Below the pieces are notes generated by a model. That model worked only from the letters and a program-made list of their open reading frames with translations, was not told the origin of the DNA and made no database searches. A program made the position numbers and the translations under genes. 7,302 nucleotides of DNA, taken from positions 1 through 7,302 of the forward strand of contig CAMJXI010000051.1 in assembly GCA_946409675.1 (NCBI GenBank). Reading direction: 5' to 3'. Shown here piece after piece: positions 1 to 7,302 of the stretch. Position 1 is the stretch's first letter; each line of letters opens with the position of its first letter. The DNA is from an uncultured Lactobacillus sp. (GTDB taxonomy: Bacteria; Bacillota; Bacilli; Lactobacillales; Lactobacillaceae).

Positions 1-484
1 CATGGAGATTCAAAGTAACACAGTTTGCCAAATGATGGCGCAAAGCTCTCATGGTAAATCTCGGGCGTTGTATTTACCAGAAAACGTCAGCCCCGAAGTT
101 TTACGGTCACTGATTCAAGATCCTTCTATTAGAGAAGTGCTTGATTACATTTCAAATAGTGATGCAGTAATTCACGGGATTGGCTCGGCAGATACGATGG
201 CTCAGCGGCGCGACCTTGACTTGAACGTTCGTTCCAAGTTGAGACAAGCCGATGCAGTAGTTGAATGTTTTGGGTATTTCTTCAACCGCGAAGGTAAAGT
301 AATTTATAAGATACCTCGAATTGGCTTACAACTCGAGGACCTGTTCAAAATGCCTCATGTTTTCGCGATAGCGACTGGTCAAAAGAAGGCCACCGCCATT
401 CGAGCCTACATGCACAATGCACCTTCCCAGACTTGGTTAATTACCGACGAAGGTGCCGCTAACTCGATTTTAAATGGGAAATAG
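1..484 (+). CDS. cggR: Central glycolytic genes regulator CggR, C-terminal part (5' end outside window)
   Basis: SorC/DeoR-type transcriptional repressor of the central glycolytic operon. In Bacillus subtilis CggR binds an operator upstream of its own gene and is released by fructose-1,6-bisphosphate. Only about 160 C-terminal residues of a protein of usually about 340 are present, so the N-terminal helix-turn-helix is missing and only the sugar-phosphate-binding domain is seen. Recognisable stretches are VIHGIGSADTMAQRR, a GYFFNREGKV segment, GLQLEDL, the ATGQKKATAIRAYM stretch and the terminal TDEGAA box, all typical of CggR. The ATG at position 2 is an internal methionine: the reading frame is open back to the window edge and no ribosome binding site can be seen. 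The gene lies 48 bp before gap, the usual place for this regulator. Its codon use is ordinary (CGG, CGA and AGA arginines), unlike the strongly biased gap that follows. Confidence 0.93.
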   Translation, partial: MEIQSNTVCQMMAQSSHGKSRALYLPENVSPEVLRSLIQDPSIREVLDYISNSDAVIHGIGSADTMAQRRDLDLNVRSKLRQADAVVECFGYFFNREGKVIYKIPRIGLQLEDLFKMPHVFAIATGQKKATAIRAYMHNAPSQTWLITDEGAANSILNGK

Positions 485-497
485 GTCCCTTTAAAAT
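467..497 (+). promoter_or_regulatory. Bulged RNA hairpin across the cggR stop codon, possible mRNA processing/stability element
   Basis: The 5' arm ATTTTAAA (467-474), a bulged T at 475 and GGGA (476-479) pair with TCCC (486-489) and TTTAAAAT (490-497). This gives 12 base pairs around a six-base loop (480-485). The cggR stop codon (482-484) lies in the loop. No T-tract follows at a terminator-like distance, and the gap ribosome binding site starts 19 bases later. In B. subtilis the cggR-gapA transcript is cut near the end of cggR, and a stem-loop there protects the gapA part. The position here suggests the same role, by inference. Confidence 0.6.
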
Positions 498-532
498 ATA
501 ATTTTACACATTCCTAAGGAGGAAAAACTGTT

Positions 533-1555
533 ATGACAGTTAAAATTGGTATTAATGGATTCGGCCGTATTGGTCGTTTAGCTTTCCGTCGTATTTTCGA
601 ACTTGGTGCAAAATCAAGTGATATTGAAGTTGTTGCAATCAACGACCTCACTAGCCCTGCAATGTTGGCACATCTTTTGAAATATGATTCTACTCATGGA
701 ACTCTTGATGCAGAAGTTTCTGCAACAGAAGATTCAATCATCGTAAATGGTAAGACTTACCACGTATACGCAGAACCACAAGCACAAAACATTCCTTGGG
801 TTAAGAATGATGGTGTTGACTTCGTACTTGAATGTACTGGTTTCTACACTTCAAAAGCAAAATCACAAGCTCATTTGGATGCTGGCGCAAAACGTGTCTT
901 GATCTCAGCTCCAGCTGGTAACGATCTTAAGACTATCGTTTACAACGTAAATGATAACGAATTAACTGGTGACGATACTATCGTTTCAGCTGGTTCATGT
1001 ACTACTAACTGTCTTGCACCAATGACATACTTCTTGGATAAAGAATATGGCATCGAAGTTGGTACTATGACTACTGTTCATGCTTACACATCAACACAAA
1101 TGCTTCTTGGTGGACCTGTTCGTGGTGGTAACTTGCGTGCTGCACGTGCTGCTGCTGCAAATACTATTCCTCATACTACTGGTGCTGCTAAAGCTATCGG
1201 CTTGGTTGTTCCTTCAGTTAACGGTAAATTACAAGGACATGCACAACGTGTACCTGTTACCGATGGTTCACTTACTGAATTAGTTACTATCTTAGGCAAG
1301 AAAGTTACTGCTGACGAAGTTAACGAAATGATGAAGAAAGCAACTACTGATAACGAAAGTTACGGCTGGAATGAAGACGAAATCGTATCAAGCGACATTG
1401 TTGGTACAACTTATGGTTCAATCTTCGACCCAACACAAACTGAAGTTACTACTGCTGGCGACAAACAATTAGTTAAGACTGTTGCTTGGTATGACAACGA
1501 ATACGGCTTTACTTGCCAAATGGTTCGTACTTTATTGAAATTTGCTACTCTTTAA
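533..1555 (+). CDS. gap: Glyceraldehyde-3-phosphate dehydrogenase, NAD-dependent glycolytic type
   Basis: Cytoplasmic enzyme that oxidises and phosphorylates glyceraldehyde-3-phosphate to 1,3-bisphosphoglycerate with reduction of NAD+. The 340-residue length is normal. The N-terminal Rossmann motif [10 protein letters not shown] is at residues 6-15, and Asp38 in AINDLT fits NAD rather than NADP use. The active-site block [12 protein letters not shown] carries the catalytic Cys156, and His183 lies in TVHAYTS. The C-terminal WYDNEYGF signature is intact. The start is set by a strong AAGGAGG (516-522) ten bases upstream of the ATG. Arginine codons are essentially all CGT, a sign of high expression. 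One residue looks unusual: the segment [10 protein letters not shown] has Gly193 where relatives I know have Asp (LLDGP). The gene follows cggR and is followed by its own intrinsic terminator, so a short, abundant gap-only mRNA is likely. Confidence 0.98.
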   Translation: MTVKIGINGFGRIGRLAFRRIFELGAKSSDIEVVAINDLTSPAMLAHLLKYDSTHGTLDAEVSATEDSIIVNGKTYHVYAEPQAQNIPWVKNDGVDFVLECTGFYTSKAKSQAHLDAGAKRVLISAPAGNDLKTIVYNVNDNELTGDDTIVSAGSCTTNCLAPMTYFLDKEYGIEVGTMTTVHAYTSTQMLLGGPVRGGNLRAARAAAANTIPHTTGAAKAIGLVVPSVNGKLQGHAQRVPVTDGSLTELVTILGKKVTADEVNEMMKKATTDNESYGWNEDEIVSSDIVGTTYGSIFDPTQTEVTTAGDKQLVKTVAWYDNEYGFTCQMVRTLLKFATL

Positions 1556-1609
1556 TTCTTAGGAATTCAACAATAGCTTAAATTAAAACATAAACATTAC
1601 CACGAATAG

Positions 1610-1644
1610 AGGCGGAGGGAGATTATACTCCTTCCGCCTTTTTT
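1610..1644 (+). terminator. Strong intrinsic terminator between gap and pgk
   Basis: The arms AGGCGGAGGGAG (1610-1621) and CTCCTTCCGCCT (1628-1639) form a 12-bp GC-rich stem with a single G-U pair and a six-base ATTATA loop, followed by six T residues (1639-1644, the first also closing the stem). This is a textbook rho-independent terminator. It lies inside the glycolytic operon, only 11 bases before the pgk ribosome binding site. No promoter fits between it and pgk, so pgk and tpi should depend on read-through. Confidence 0.9.
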
Positions 1645-1655
1645 CAAGGAAAGAT

Positions 1656-1660
1656 GGAGG
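1656..1660 (+). promoter_or_regulatory. pgk ribosome binding site, sets the start at 1666
   Basis: GGAGG lies five bases upstream of the ATG at 1666. An in-frame ATG at 1654 overlaps this very motif and has no ribosome binding site of its own. Starting there would add MEEK in front of the family-typical MAKLIV, so the downstream ATG is chosen. Confidence 0.85.
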
Positions 1661-1665
1661 AAAAA

Positions 1666-2877
1666 ATGGCTAAACTTATTGTGTCAGATATTGACGTTAA
1701 AGATAAAAAAGTTTTAATCCGTGTTGACTTTAATGTTCCCATTAAAGACGGCGTGATCGGTAACGACAACCGTATTGTGGCTGCATTACCAACAATCAAA
1801 TATGTAACTGAAAATGGTGGTAAAGCTATTTTACTTTCTCACTTAGGCCGTATCAAATCTGATGATGACAAACTTAAATTAACTCTTAAACCAGTTGCTG
1901 CTCGTTTGAGCGAACTTTTGAAAAAAGATGTTAAATTTGTTGCTTCAAATGAAGGTAAAGAATTAGAAGATGCTATTGCTGCTATGAATGATGGCGATAT
2001 CCTTGTTATGGAAAACACTCGTTTCCAAGATATCGATAACGACTTCGGCAAACGCGAATCTAAGAATGATTCTACACTTGGCGCATACTGGGCCGGTCTT
2101 GGCGACGCTTTTGTTAACGACGCCTTCGGTACTGCTCACCGTGCACATGCTTCAAACGTTGGTATCGCAGAAGCTATGAAAGCTGCTAACAAACCTGTTG
2201 CTGCTGGCTACTTGATGGAAAAAGAAATCAAGTTCGTCGGTGACGCTGTTGATCATCCAGTACATCCATTTGTTACTATCCTTGGTGGTGCAAAGGTTTC
2301 TGATAAGATCGGTGTTATCGAAAACTTAATTCCTAAGTCTGACTACATCTTAATCGGTGGTGGGATGGCTTACACATTCTTGGCTGCTCAAGGCCACGAA
2401 ATTGGTAAATCATTATTCGAAGCTGACAAAGTTGAATTGGCAAAAGAATTGCTTGCTAAAGCAGGTGACAAACTTGTCTTACCTATCGACAACGTAGTTT
2501 CAAAAGAATTTTCTAACGACGCTCCTTTTGAAGTTGTTGGTTTAGATATTCCTGCTGACGAAATGGGACTTGATATCGGACCTAAGTCAGTTGCTTTATT
2601 CAAAGAAAAACTTGCTGGTGCTAAGACTGTTGTCTGGAACGGACCAATGGGTGCCTTTGAAATGAGTAACTTCGCTAACGGTACTCTTGAAATCGGTCGC
2701 GAACTTGGTAGTTTAACTGAAGCTACTACAATCATCGGTGGTGGCGATTCTGCTGCTGCTGCAATCCAATTGGGACTTGCTGACAAGATCACACATATCT
2801 CAACTGGTGGTGGTGCTTCACTTGAATACCTTGAAGGTAAAACTTTACCAGGTATCGCTTCAATTTCTGATAAATAG
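1666..2877 (+). CDS. pgk: Phosphoglycerate kinase
   Basis: Cytoplasmic glycolytic kinase that moves the acyl phosphate of 1,3-bisphosphoglycerate to ADP, giving ATP and 3-phosphoglycerate. With the start at 1666 the protein has 403 residues, the usual length. The N-terminal substrate-binding half shows RVDFNVP (19-25), SHLGR (58-62), ENTRF (116-120) and the [11 protein letters not shown] block (153-163). The hinge region GYLMEKEI follows at 181-188. The C-terminal nucleotide-binding half shows LGGAKVSDK (206-214), NGPMGAFE (325-332), GGGDS (358-362) and GGGAS (381-385). No key motif is missing. The gene lies directly behind the gap terminator and 18 bp before tpi, so it is probably co-transcribed with tpi. 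Codon bias is strong, as in gap. Confidence 0.98.
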   Translation: MAKLIVSDIDVKDKKVLIRVDFNVPIKDGVIGNDNRIVAALPTIKYVTENGGKAILLSHLGRIKSDDDKLKLTLKPVAARLSELLKKDVKFVASNEGKELEDAIAAMNDGDILVMENTRFQDIDNDFGKRESKNDSTLGAYWAGLGDAFVNDAFGTAHRAHASNVGIAEAMKAANKPVAAGYLMEKEIKFVGDAVDHPVHPFVTILGGAKVSDKIGVIENLIPKSDYILIGGGMAYTFLAAQGHEIGKSLFEADKVELAKELLAKAGDKLVLPIDNVVSKEFSNDAPFEVVGLDIPADEMGLDIGPKSVALFKEKLAGAKTVVWNGPMGAFEMSNFANGTLEIGRELGSLTEATTIIGGGDSAAAAIQLGLADKITHISTGGGASLEYLEGKTLPGIASISDK

Positions 2878-2895
2878 GAAGGTCATTATTAAATT

Positions 2896-3651
2896 ATGCG
2901 TACACCAATTATTGCTGGGAACTGGAAATTAAACTGTAACCCAACAGAAACCATTGCTTTTGTTGAAGCAGTGAAAGATAAATTACCATTGAATTCTAAA
3001 GTTGAATCAGTTATCGCAGCACCTGCTGTTGATTTACAATCATTACTTGATTCTGCAAAAGGTTCACAATTAAAGACTGCTGCTCAAAACGCTCACTTTG
3101 AAGATGCTGGTGCTTACACCGGTGAAACTTCACCTAAGGTTTTGAAAGAAATGGGCATCGACTATGTTATTATCGGACATTCAGAACGTCGTGAATACTT
3201 CCACGAAACTGATGAAGATATCAACAAAAAAGCACATGCAATTTTCAAAAACAACTTGAAACCAATCATCTGTTGTGGTGAAACTTTGGCAACTCGTGAA
3301 GCTGGCGAAGAAACTAAATGGGTTGTTGGCCAAATCAAAGCTGCTCTTGCAGGTTTGAGTGCTAAACAAGTAGCAAACACAGTTATCGCTTACGAACCAA
3401 TCTGGGCAATCGGAACTGGTAAAACAGCTTCATCAGAACAAGCTCAAGAAATGTGCCACGCAATCCGCGAAGCAGTTAAAGATCTTTATAATGAAGAAGC
3501 TGCTGGCGCAGTTCGTATCCAATACGGTGGTTCAGTTAAACCTGGCAACGTTAAAGAATTGATGGCTAAGAAAGACATCGACGGTGGTTTAGTCGGTGGT
3601 GCTTCCCTTGACCCAGAATCATTCTTAGCACTTGTTAACTATCAAGACTAA
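2896..3651 (+). CDS. tpiA: Triosephosphate isomerase
   Basis: Cytoplasmic TIM-barrel enzyme that interconverts dihydroxyacetone phosphate and glyceraldehyde-3-phosphate. The 251-residue length is normal. The N-terminal AGNWKLN carries Lys11. The catalytic His95 lies in IIGHSERRE (92-100), and the catalytic Glu167 in [15 protein letters not shown], which includes the flexible loop 6. The phosphate-binding YGGSVKPGN lies near the C-terminus. The start follows an AGGAAGG (2876-2882) that overlaps the pgk stop. The 13-base spacing is rather long, but no other start fits the family N-terminus [11 protein letters not shown]. With only 18 bp after pgk, the two genes are almost surely one transcript. 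Codon use is strongly biased. Confidence 0.98.
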   Translation: MRTPIIAGNWKLNCNPTETIAFVEAVKDKLPLNSKVESVIAAPAVDLQSLLDSAKGSQLKTAAQNAHFEDAGAYTGETSPKVLKEMGIDYVIIGHSERREYFHETDEDINKKAHAIFKNNLKPIICCGETLATREAGEETKWVVGQIKAALAGLSAKQVANTVIAYEPIWAIGTGKTASSEQAQEMCHAIREAVKDLYNEEAAGAVRIQYGGSVKPGNVKELMAKKDIDGGLVGGASLDPESFLALVNYQD

Positions 3652-3670
3652 TTTTTGCTCAGCAAAAATT
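3650..3670. repeat. Short perfect inverted repeat at the tpi stop codon
   Basis: AATTTTTGC (3650-3658) and GCAAAAATT (3662-3670) pair perfectly around TCA. The 5' arm starts in the last two bases of the tpi stop codon. The stem is mostly A-T with only two G-C pairs, and no T-tract follows on either strand. It is therefore a poor intrinsic terminator, and a barrier to RNA decay at the pgk-tpi 3' end is an alternative. Confidence 0.5.
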
Positions 3671-3682
3671 AATTGATTTAGG

Positions 3683-3711
3683 TTTAATAATTGTTGTAAC
3701 TATTGTAAAAT
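3683..3711 (+). promoter_or_regulatory. Weak candidate promoter for eno
   Basis: TAAAAT (3706-3711) differs from the -10 consensus at one base. TTTAAT (3683-3688), 17 bases upstream, is only a poor -35 match. The 105-bp AT-rich spacer between tpi and eno is long enough for a promoter, and lactobacillar eno genes often have one. In such AT-rich sequence a match like this can occur by chance. Confidence 0.3.
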
Positions 3712-3756
3712 TAAGTTGTATGTTAAATTTTTTATGTAAATAAAAGGAGAAAATAA

Positions 3757-5049
<1,293 letters not shown>

Positions 5050-5072
5050 TTCGTAAAATTATATTTTAGAAG

Positions 5073-5101
5073 CAGGTCTCTCTTTGGAGGCCTGTTTTTT
5101 T
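5073..5101 (+). terminator. Intrinsic terminator of eno and the glycolytic cluster
   Basis: CAGGTCTCT (5073-5081) pairs with GGAGGCCTG (5086-5094) over nine positions, two of them G-U, around a CTTT loop. Seven T residues follow (5095-5101). It starts 24 bases after the eno stop and separates glycolysis from secG. Confidence 0.9.
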
Positions 5102-5122
5102 GTAGTAATTAATTGCGCGATA

Positions 5123-5131
5123 TGGTAAAGT
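5123..5131 (+). promoter_or_regulatory. Possible extended -10 promoter upstream of secG
   Basis: TGGTAAAGT reads as an extended -10 element (TG, one base, then TAAAGT) within TATGGTAAAG, a form often seen in lactobacilli. It lies between the eno terminator and the secG ribosome binding site, where a promoter is expected. No convincing -35 box lies at the right distance, since TTGCGC at 5113-5118 is too close, so the call is tentative. Confidence 0.35.
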
Positions 5132-5163
5132 ATTAACAGTGATTATTCTTTAAAAGCAGTCTC

Positions 5164-5168
5164 GGAGG
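5164..5168 (+). promoter_or_regulatory. secG ribosome binding site, sets a TTG start
   Basis: GGAGG lies eight bases before TTG at 5177. The first in-frame ATG, at 5192, is 23 bases from the motif, which is too far. Starting there would remove the conserved MYNL N-terminus of SecG. Confidence 0.85.
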
Positions 5169-5176
5169 AAAACTCT

Positions 5177-5410
5177 TTGTATAATTTAGTAATGACGTTA
5201 ATGATTATCGTCTCAATTTTGATTATTATCGCTGTCATGATGCAGCCACAAAAACAACAAGATGCGCTGAACGCCCTTTCTGGTGGTGCCGTATTTAGCG
5301 GACAAACTAAGAAGCGTGGCTTCGAAGCGTTTATGGAAAAAGTTACTTCCGTCCTACTTGTAATCTTTTTCGTTCTGGCTGTAGTCTTAGCTGCGATGTC
5401 GTCTAAGTAA
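5177..5410 (+). CDS. secG: Protein translocase subunit SecG
   Basis: Small accessory membrane subunit of the SecYEG channel, which supports SecA-driven protein export across the cytoplasmic membrane. The 77-residue length is typical. A first hydrophobic helix covers about residues 2-22 and is followed by the family motif MMQPQK (21-26) and the loop with LSGGAVF (34-40). The RGFEAFMEKVT stretch (47-57) precedes a second helix at about 57-73. The start is TTG, chosen for its ribosome binding site and for the family N-terminus MYNL. The gene lies alone between two terminators but heads the conserved secG-esterase-rnr group. Base composition and codon use are ordinary compared with eno just upstream. 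Confidence 0.95.
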   Translation: MYNLVMTLMIIVSILIIIAVMMQPQKQQDALNALSGGAVFSGQTKKRGFEAFMEKVTSVLLVIFFVLAVVLAAMSSK

Positions 5411-5416
5411 GCAATT

Positions 5417-5440
5417 GCCTCCTGTTGTAGGGGGCTTTTT
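5417..5440 (+). terminator. Intrinsic terminator between secG and the esterase gene
   Basis: GCCTCCT (5417-5423) pairs with AGGGGGC (5429-5435), seven pairs with one G-U, around the loop GTTGT. Five T residues follow (5436-5440). It starts six bases after the secG stop. The next start codon is only 15 bases past the T-tract with no room for a promoter, so est and rnr probably rely on partial read-through. Confidence 0.75.
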
Positions 5441-5455
5441 CTAATTGGAGCAGAA

Positions 5456-6235
5456 ATGAGTTCATTTAAATTACCACAAAATTTTGAACTTCCTGCGGGG
5501 AAACCAGCAGTGTTACTTTTGCATGCCTTCACGGGTAGTACGAGTGATGTCAGACTATTGGCCGGGTTTTTGAACCGGGCCGGTTTTAGTGCGTACGGCT
5601 TCAATTTCACGGGACACGCAACCTTAGACCCTAGTGACATACTGACTAAGGGTTCGCCTGACAGATGGCGTTATCAGACGCACGATGCTGTGACTAAACT
5701 CCAAAAAATGTACGGTAATAATATCTTCGTTTTTGGACTATCGTTAGGCGGTATTTTTGCAATGGACGCCTTGGAGAGTTTTCCTGGTGTTGTGCAAGGC
5801 GGGGGAGTTTTCAGTTCACCCGTGTTCACTAACCATGAGAAGAACGGCAAGACGCTACCCACAGGGTTTATGAACTACTCGAAGATGATGCAAGGCTTCA
5901 ACAAAAATAAATCTGACAGCGACAAAGAACAAGAGCTGCAGTTTATTGCAGAAAATATCAGGCCTAAGTTACAAACAATTAATCAATTTCAAGACGTGGT
6001 CCAGGCAGGTTTGGGCCAAATTAAGCAACCGGTGTTCATTGGCCAAGGCGGTGCCGACGAGATTATTGATCAATCGAAGGCGTATGATTTAAGAGATAGC
6101 TTAGTCCAAGCTAAAGCAATCGACTTTAAGTGGTATGAAGGCGCAAGTCACGTCATCACGACTAACACGGCAAAGAAACAATTACAAGAAGACGTCAAAC
6201 AATTCATAGAAAACAACTATTCAGAGGTATATTAA
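5456..6235 (+). CDS. est: Alpha/beta-hydrolase carboxylesterase, Est30/YvaK-like
   Basis: Predicted cytoplasmic serine esterase of the alpha/beta-hydrolase fold, acting on short-chain carboxylic esters in characterised relatives such as Geobacillus Est30; the natural substrate is unknown. The 259-residue length is close to the family norm. LLLHAFTGS (20-28) supplies the oxyanion-hole region. The nucleophile Ser96 lies in the elbow GLSLGG (94-99), with Asp201 in GGADEIID and His232 in EGASHVIT completing the triad by position. There is no signal peptide. A GGAG (5447-5450) lies five bases before the ATG. The gene sits between secG and rnr, the same place as yvaK in B. subtilis, and its stop overlaps the rnr start by one base. 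Codon use is unbiased (AGA, AGG and CGG arginines present). The family is certain; a precise function is not. Confidence 0.9.
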   Translation: MSSFKLPQNFELPAGKPAVLLLHAFTGSTSDVRLLAGFLNRAGFSAYGFNFTGHATLDPSDILTKGSPDRWRYQTHDAVTKLQKMYGNNIFVFGLSLGGIFAMDALESFPGVVQGGGVFSSPVFTNHEKNGKTLPTGFMNYSKMMQGFNKNKSDSDKEQELQFIAENIRPKLQTINQFQDVVQAGLGQIKQPVFIGQGGADEIIDQSKAYDLRDSLVQAKAIDFKWYEGASHVITTNTAKKQLQEDVKQFIENNYSEVY

Positions 6236-7260
6236 TGGCTCAAAACGAGCGTACAATCGCAAATATTTTAGAAACATTCCGCCAGAATCCCACTAAGGTT
6301 TTTAGTGTCGATGAAGTGGAAAAACACGTGAACTTTCATCACGACTTGGACTTTTCAGAAATCGTTAAAACTTTAACTTTTTTGGAAAATGAAAAGAAAA
6401 TTGAAACAGATGGCCACGGCCAATACAAATTAACGCAAGAAAACGAAATCGTGGAAGGCTCATTTAGAGCTAACGATAAGGGCTTTGGTTTTGTTAAGTT
6501 GGAAGATGAAAATGTCGATGATATTTTTATTGCCAAGGACAACACCCTTTTTGCGTTGGACGGCGACCAAGTAAAGGTTAGAATCTCAAAGAGTGCTAAC
6601 CCATGGAATGGCAAGGGACCAGAAGGTATTGTCATTGAAATTCTCGAACGGAAGATGACTGACTTAGTGGGTGAATTCATGCCTTATTCAGACGTCCAAG
6701 TTCAAAGAACCGGTTTTTACGGTTATGTGAAGAGCCACAACAAAAAAATGAAGAACTACTCTGTCATGATTTCAGATGATGGATTACACCCACAAATGGG
6801 CGATATGGTGAAGGTTGAAATTACTGAATACCCAACGCCTGCTTTCCCAACAAGAATGCTGGGGATTGCGCAATTTTCAATCGGGAATAAGAACGAACCT
6901 GGTGTTGATATCATGTCGGTTGTTTACGATCATGACTTGCGGACCGAATTCCCAGAAGAAGCATTGGATCAAGCAGAAGCTATTCCAGATCACGTGTTAC
7001 CAGAAGAAAAAATTGGTCGTCGTGACCTAACCGATGAAGTAACTGTCACAATTGATGGGGACGATTCAAAGGACTTCGATGATGCCGTTACGCTCTGGAA
7101 ACTAGACAACGGTAACTATCATTTGGGCGTGCATATCGCCGATGTTAGTCACTACGTAACTGAAGGCTCACCACTTGATGCAGAGGCTTTTGAACGAGGC
7201 AACTCAACTTACTTGGTTGACCGCGTTATTCCAATGCTCCCATTCCGTCTTTCAAACGGA
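6235..7260 (+). CDS. rnr: Ribonuclease R, N-terminal part (3' end lost to adapter at sequence end)
   Basis: Processive 3'-to-5' exoribonuclease of the RNB family that degrades structured RNA, including rRNA and mRNA in quality control. About 342 genuine residues of a protein of usually near 800 are present. An N-terminal winged-helix domain covers about 1-66. A cold-shock/OB domain with GFGFVKL and DDIFIAKDN follows at about 72-118, then a second OB-like region from about 143 to 215. The RNB catalytic domain starts with RRDLTDE (262-268) and holds the metal-binding Asp274, Asp280, Asp282 and Asp283 in TIDGDDSKDFDDA. It also has HIADVSHYV and VIPMLPFRLSNG. An AGAGG (6223-6227) precedes the ATG, which shares one base with the est stop. 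The frame appears to end at a TAG at 7279-7281, but from 7260 or 7261 on it reads adapter. The last residues DRKSVV are not natural; relatives continue with ICSLNP or similar. Confidence 0.95.
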
Positions 7261-7302
7261 GATCGGAAGAGCGTCGTGTAGGGAAAGAGTGTAGATCTCG
7301 GT
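7260..7302. other. Illumina TruSeq/P5 adapter sequence (artificial)
   Basis: From AGATCGGAAGAGCGTCGTGT at 7260, through AGGGAAAGAGTGTAGATCTC, to the last base of the window, the sequence matches from memory the first 43 bases of the reverse complement of the Illumina TruSeq universal adapter. It replaces the expected continuation of rnr. The A at 7260 could belong to either side, since it also completes a glycine codon. This is library-preparation DNA left at a contig end, not bacterial sequence. Confidence 0.97.

Noticed and set aside
2..4. ATG at the window start as a true start of a 160-residue gene
   Set aside because: The sequence from here on aligns with the middle and end of CggR, so this is an internal methionine and the gene begins outside the window.
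497..502. TATAAT between cggR and gap as a gap promoter -10 box
   Set aside because: It is an exact -10 match, but no -35-like sequence lies about 17 bases upstream and it overlaps the end of the hairpin in AT-rich DNA. An operon transcript processed at the hairpin explains gap expression better.
1554..1567. Small inverted repeat AATTC/GAATT just after gap
   Set aside because: It has only five A-T-rich pairs and no T-tract. The real terminator lies about 45 bases downstream.
1654..1665. Upstream in-frame ATG that would add MEEK to phosphoglycerate kinase
   Set aside because: It overlaps the GGAGG that serves the ATG at 1666, has no ribosome binding site of its own, and would extend the protein beyond the family-typical MAKLIV start.
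2388..2792. Open frame of 134 residues on the minus strand within pgk
   Set aside because: It is antisense to a certain pgk gene, and its low-complexity Ser/Pro/Ala-rich translation is typical of a shadow frame.
5143..5640. Open frame of 165 residues on the minus strand across secG and est
   Set aside because: It is antisense to two well-supported genes and a terminator, with no ribosome binding site or family resemblance.

Overview
This window is ordinary core-genome DNA from an AT-rich Firmicute, most likely a member of the Lactobacillaceae. The basis is the close resemblance of the GAPDH, PGK, enolase and SecG sequences to what I know of lactobacilli, the strong AAGGAGG-type ribosome binding sites, and the gene order cggR-gap-pgk-tpi-eno without a phosphoglycerate mutase gene. 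Genus and species cannot be settled by eye. All genes lie on the + strand.

Layout. Positions 1-484 hold the C-terminal part of the glycolytic repressor CggR, cut by the window start. A bulged hairpin covers its stop codon, followed by gap (533-1555). A strong intrinsic terminator at 1610-1644 separates gap from pgk (1666-2877), which is followed closely by tpi (2896-3651). An AT-rich spacer of 105 bp, with a short perfect inverted repeat and a weak promoter candidate, leads to eno (3757-5049), which ends in a good terminator. Then come secG (TTG start, 5177-5410), a second intrinsic terminator, an alpha/beta-hydrolase esterase (5456-6235), and the N-terminal part of RNase R (from 6235), whose start overlaps the esterase stop by one base.

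How the genes work together. CggR is known to repress the central glycolytic operon until sugar phosphates accumulate. GAPDH, PGK, TPI and enolase are four enzymes of the triose part of glycolysis. The hairpin before gap and the terminator after it would let gap mRNA be made in larger amounts than cggR or pgk-tpi; that is an inference from the layout. The four glycolytic enzymes use a much narrower codon set than cggR, est and rnr, as expected for very abundant proteins. secG-est-rnr is a separate conserved housekeeping group (secretion channel subunit, esterase, exoribonuclease), usually continued by smpB outside this window.

The most important irregularity is technical. The last 43 bases (7260-7302) are not bacterial: they match the reverse complement of the Illumina TruSeq universal (P5) adapter. 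The RNase R reading frame runs into it and appears to stop at 7281, but that stop is artificial. I found no new biological system here.
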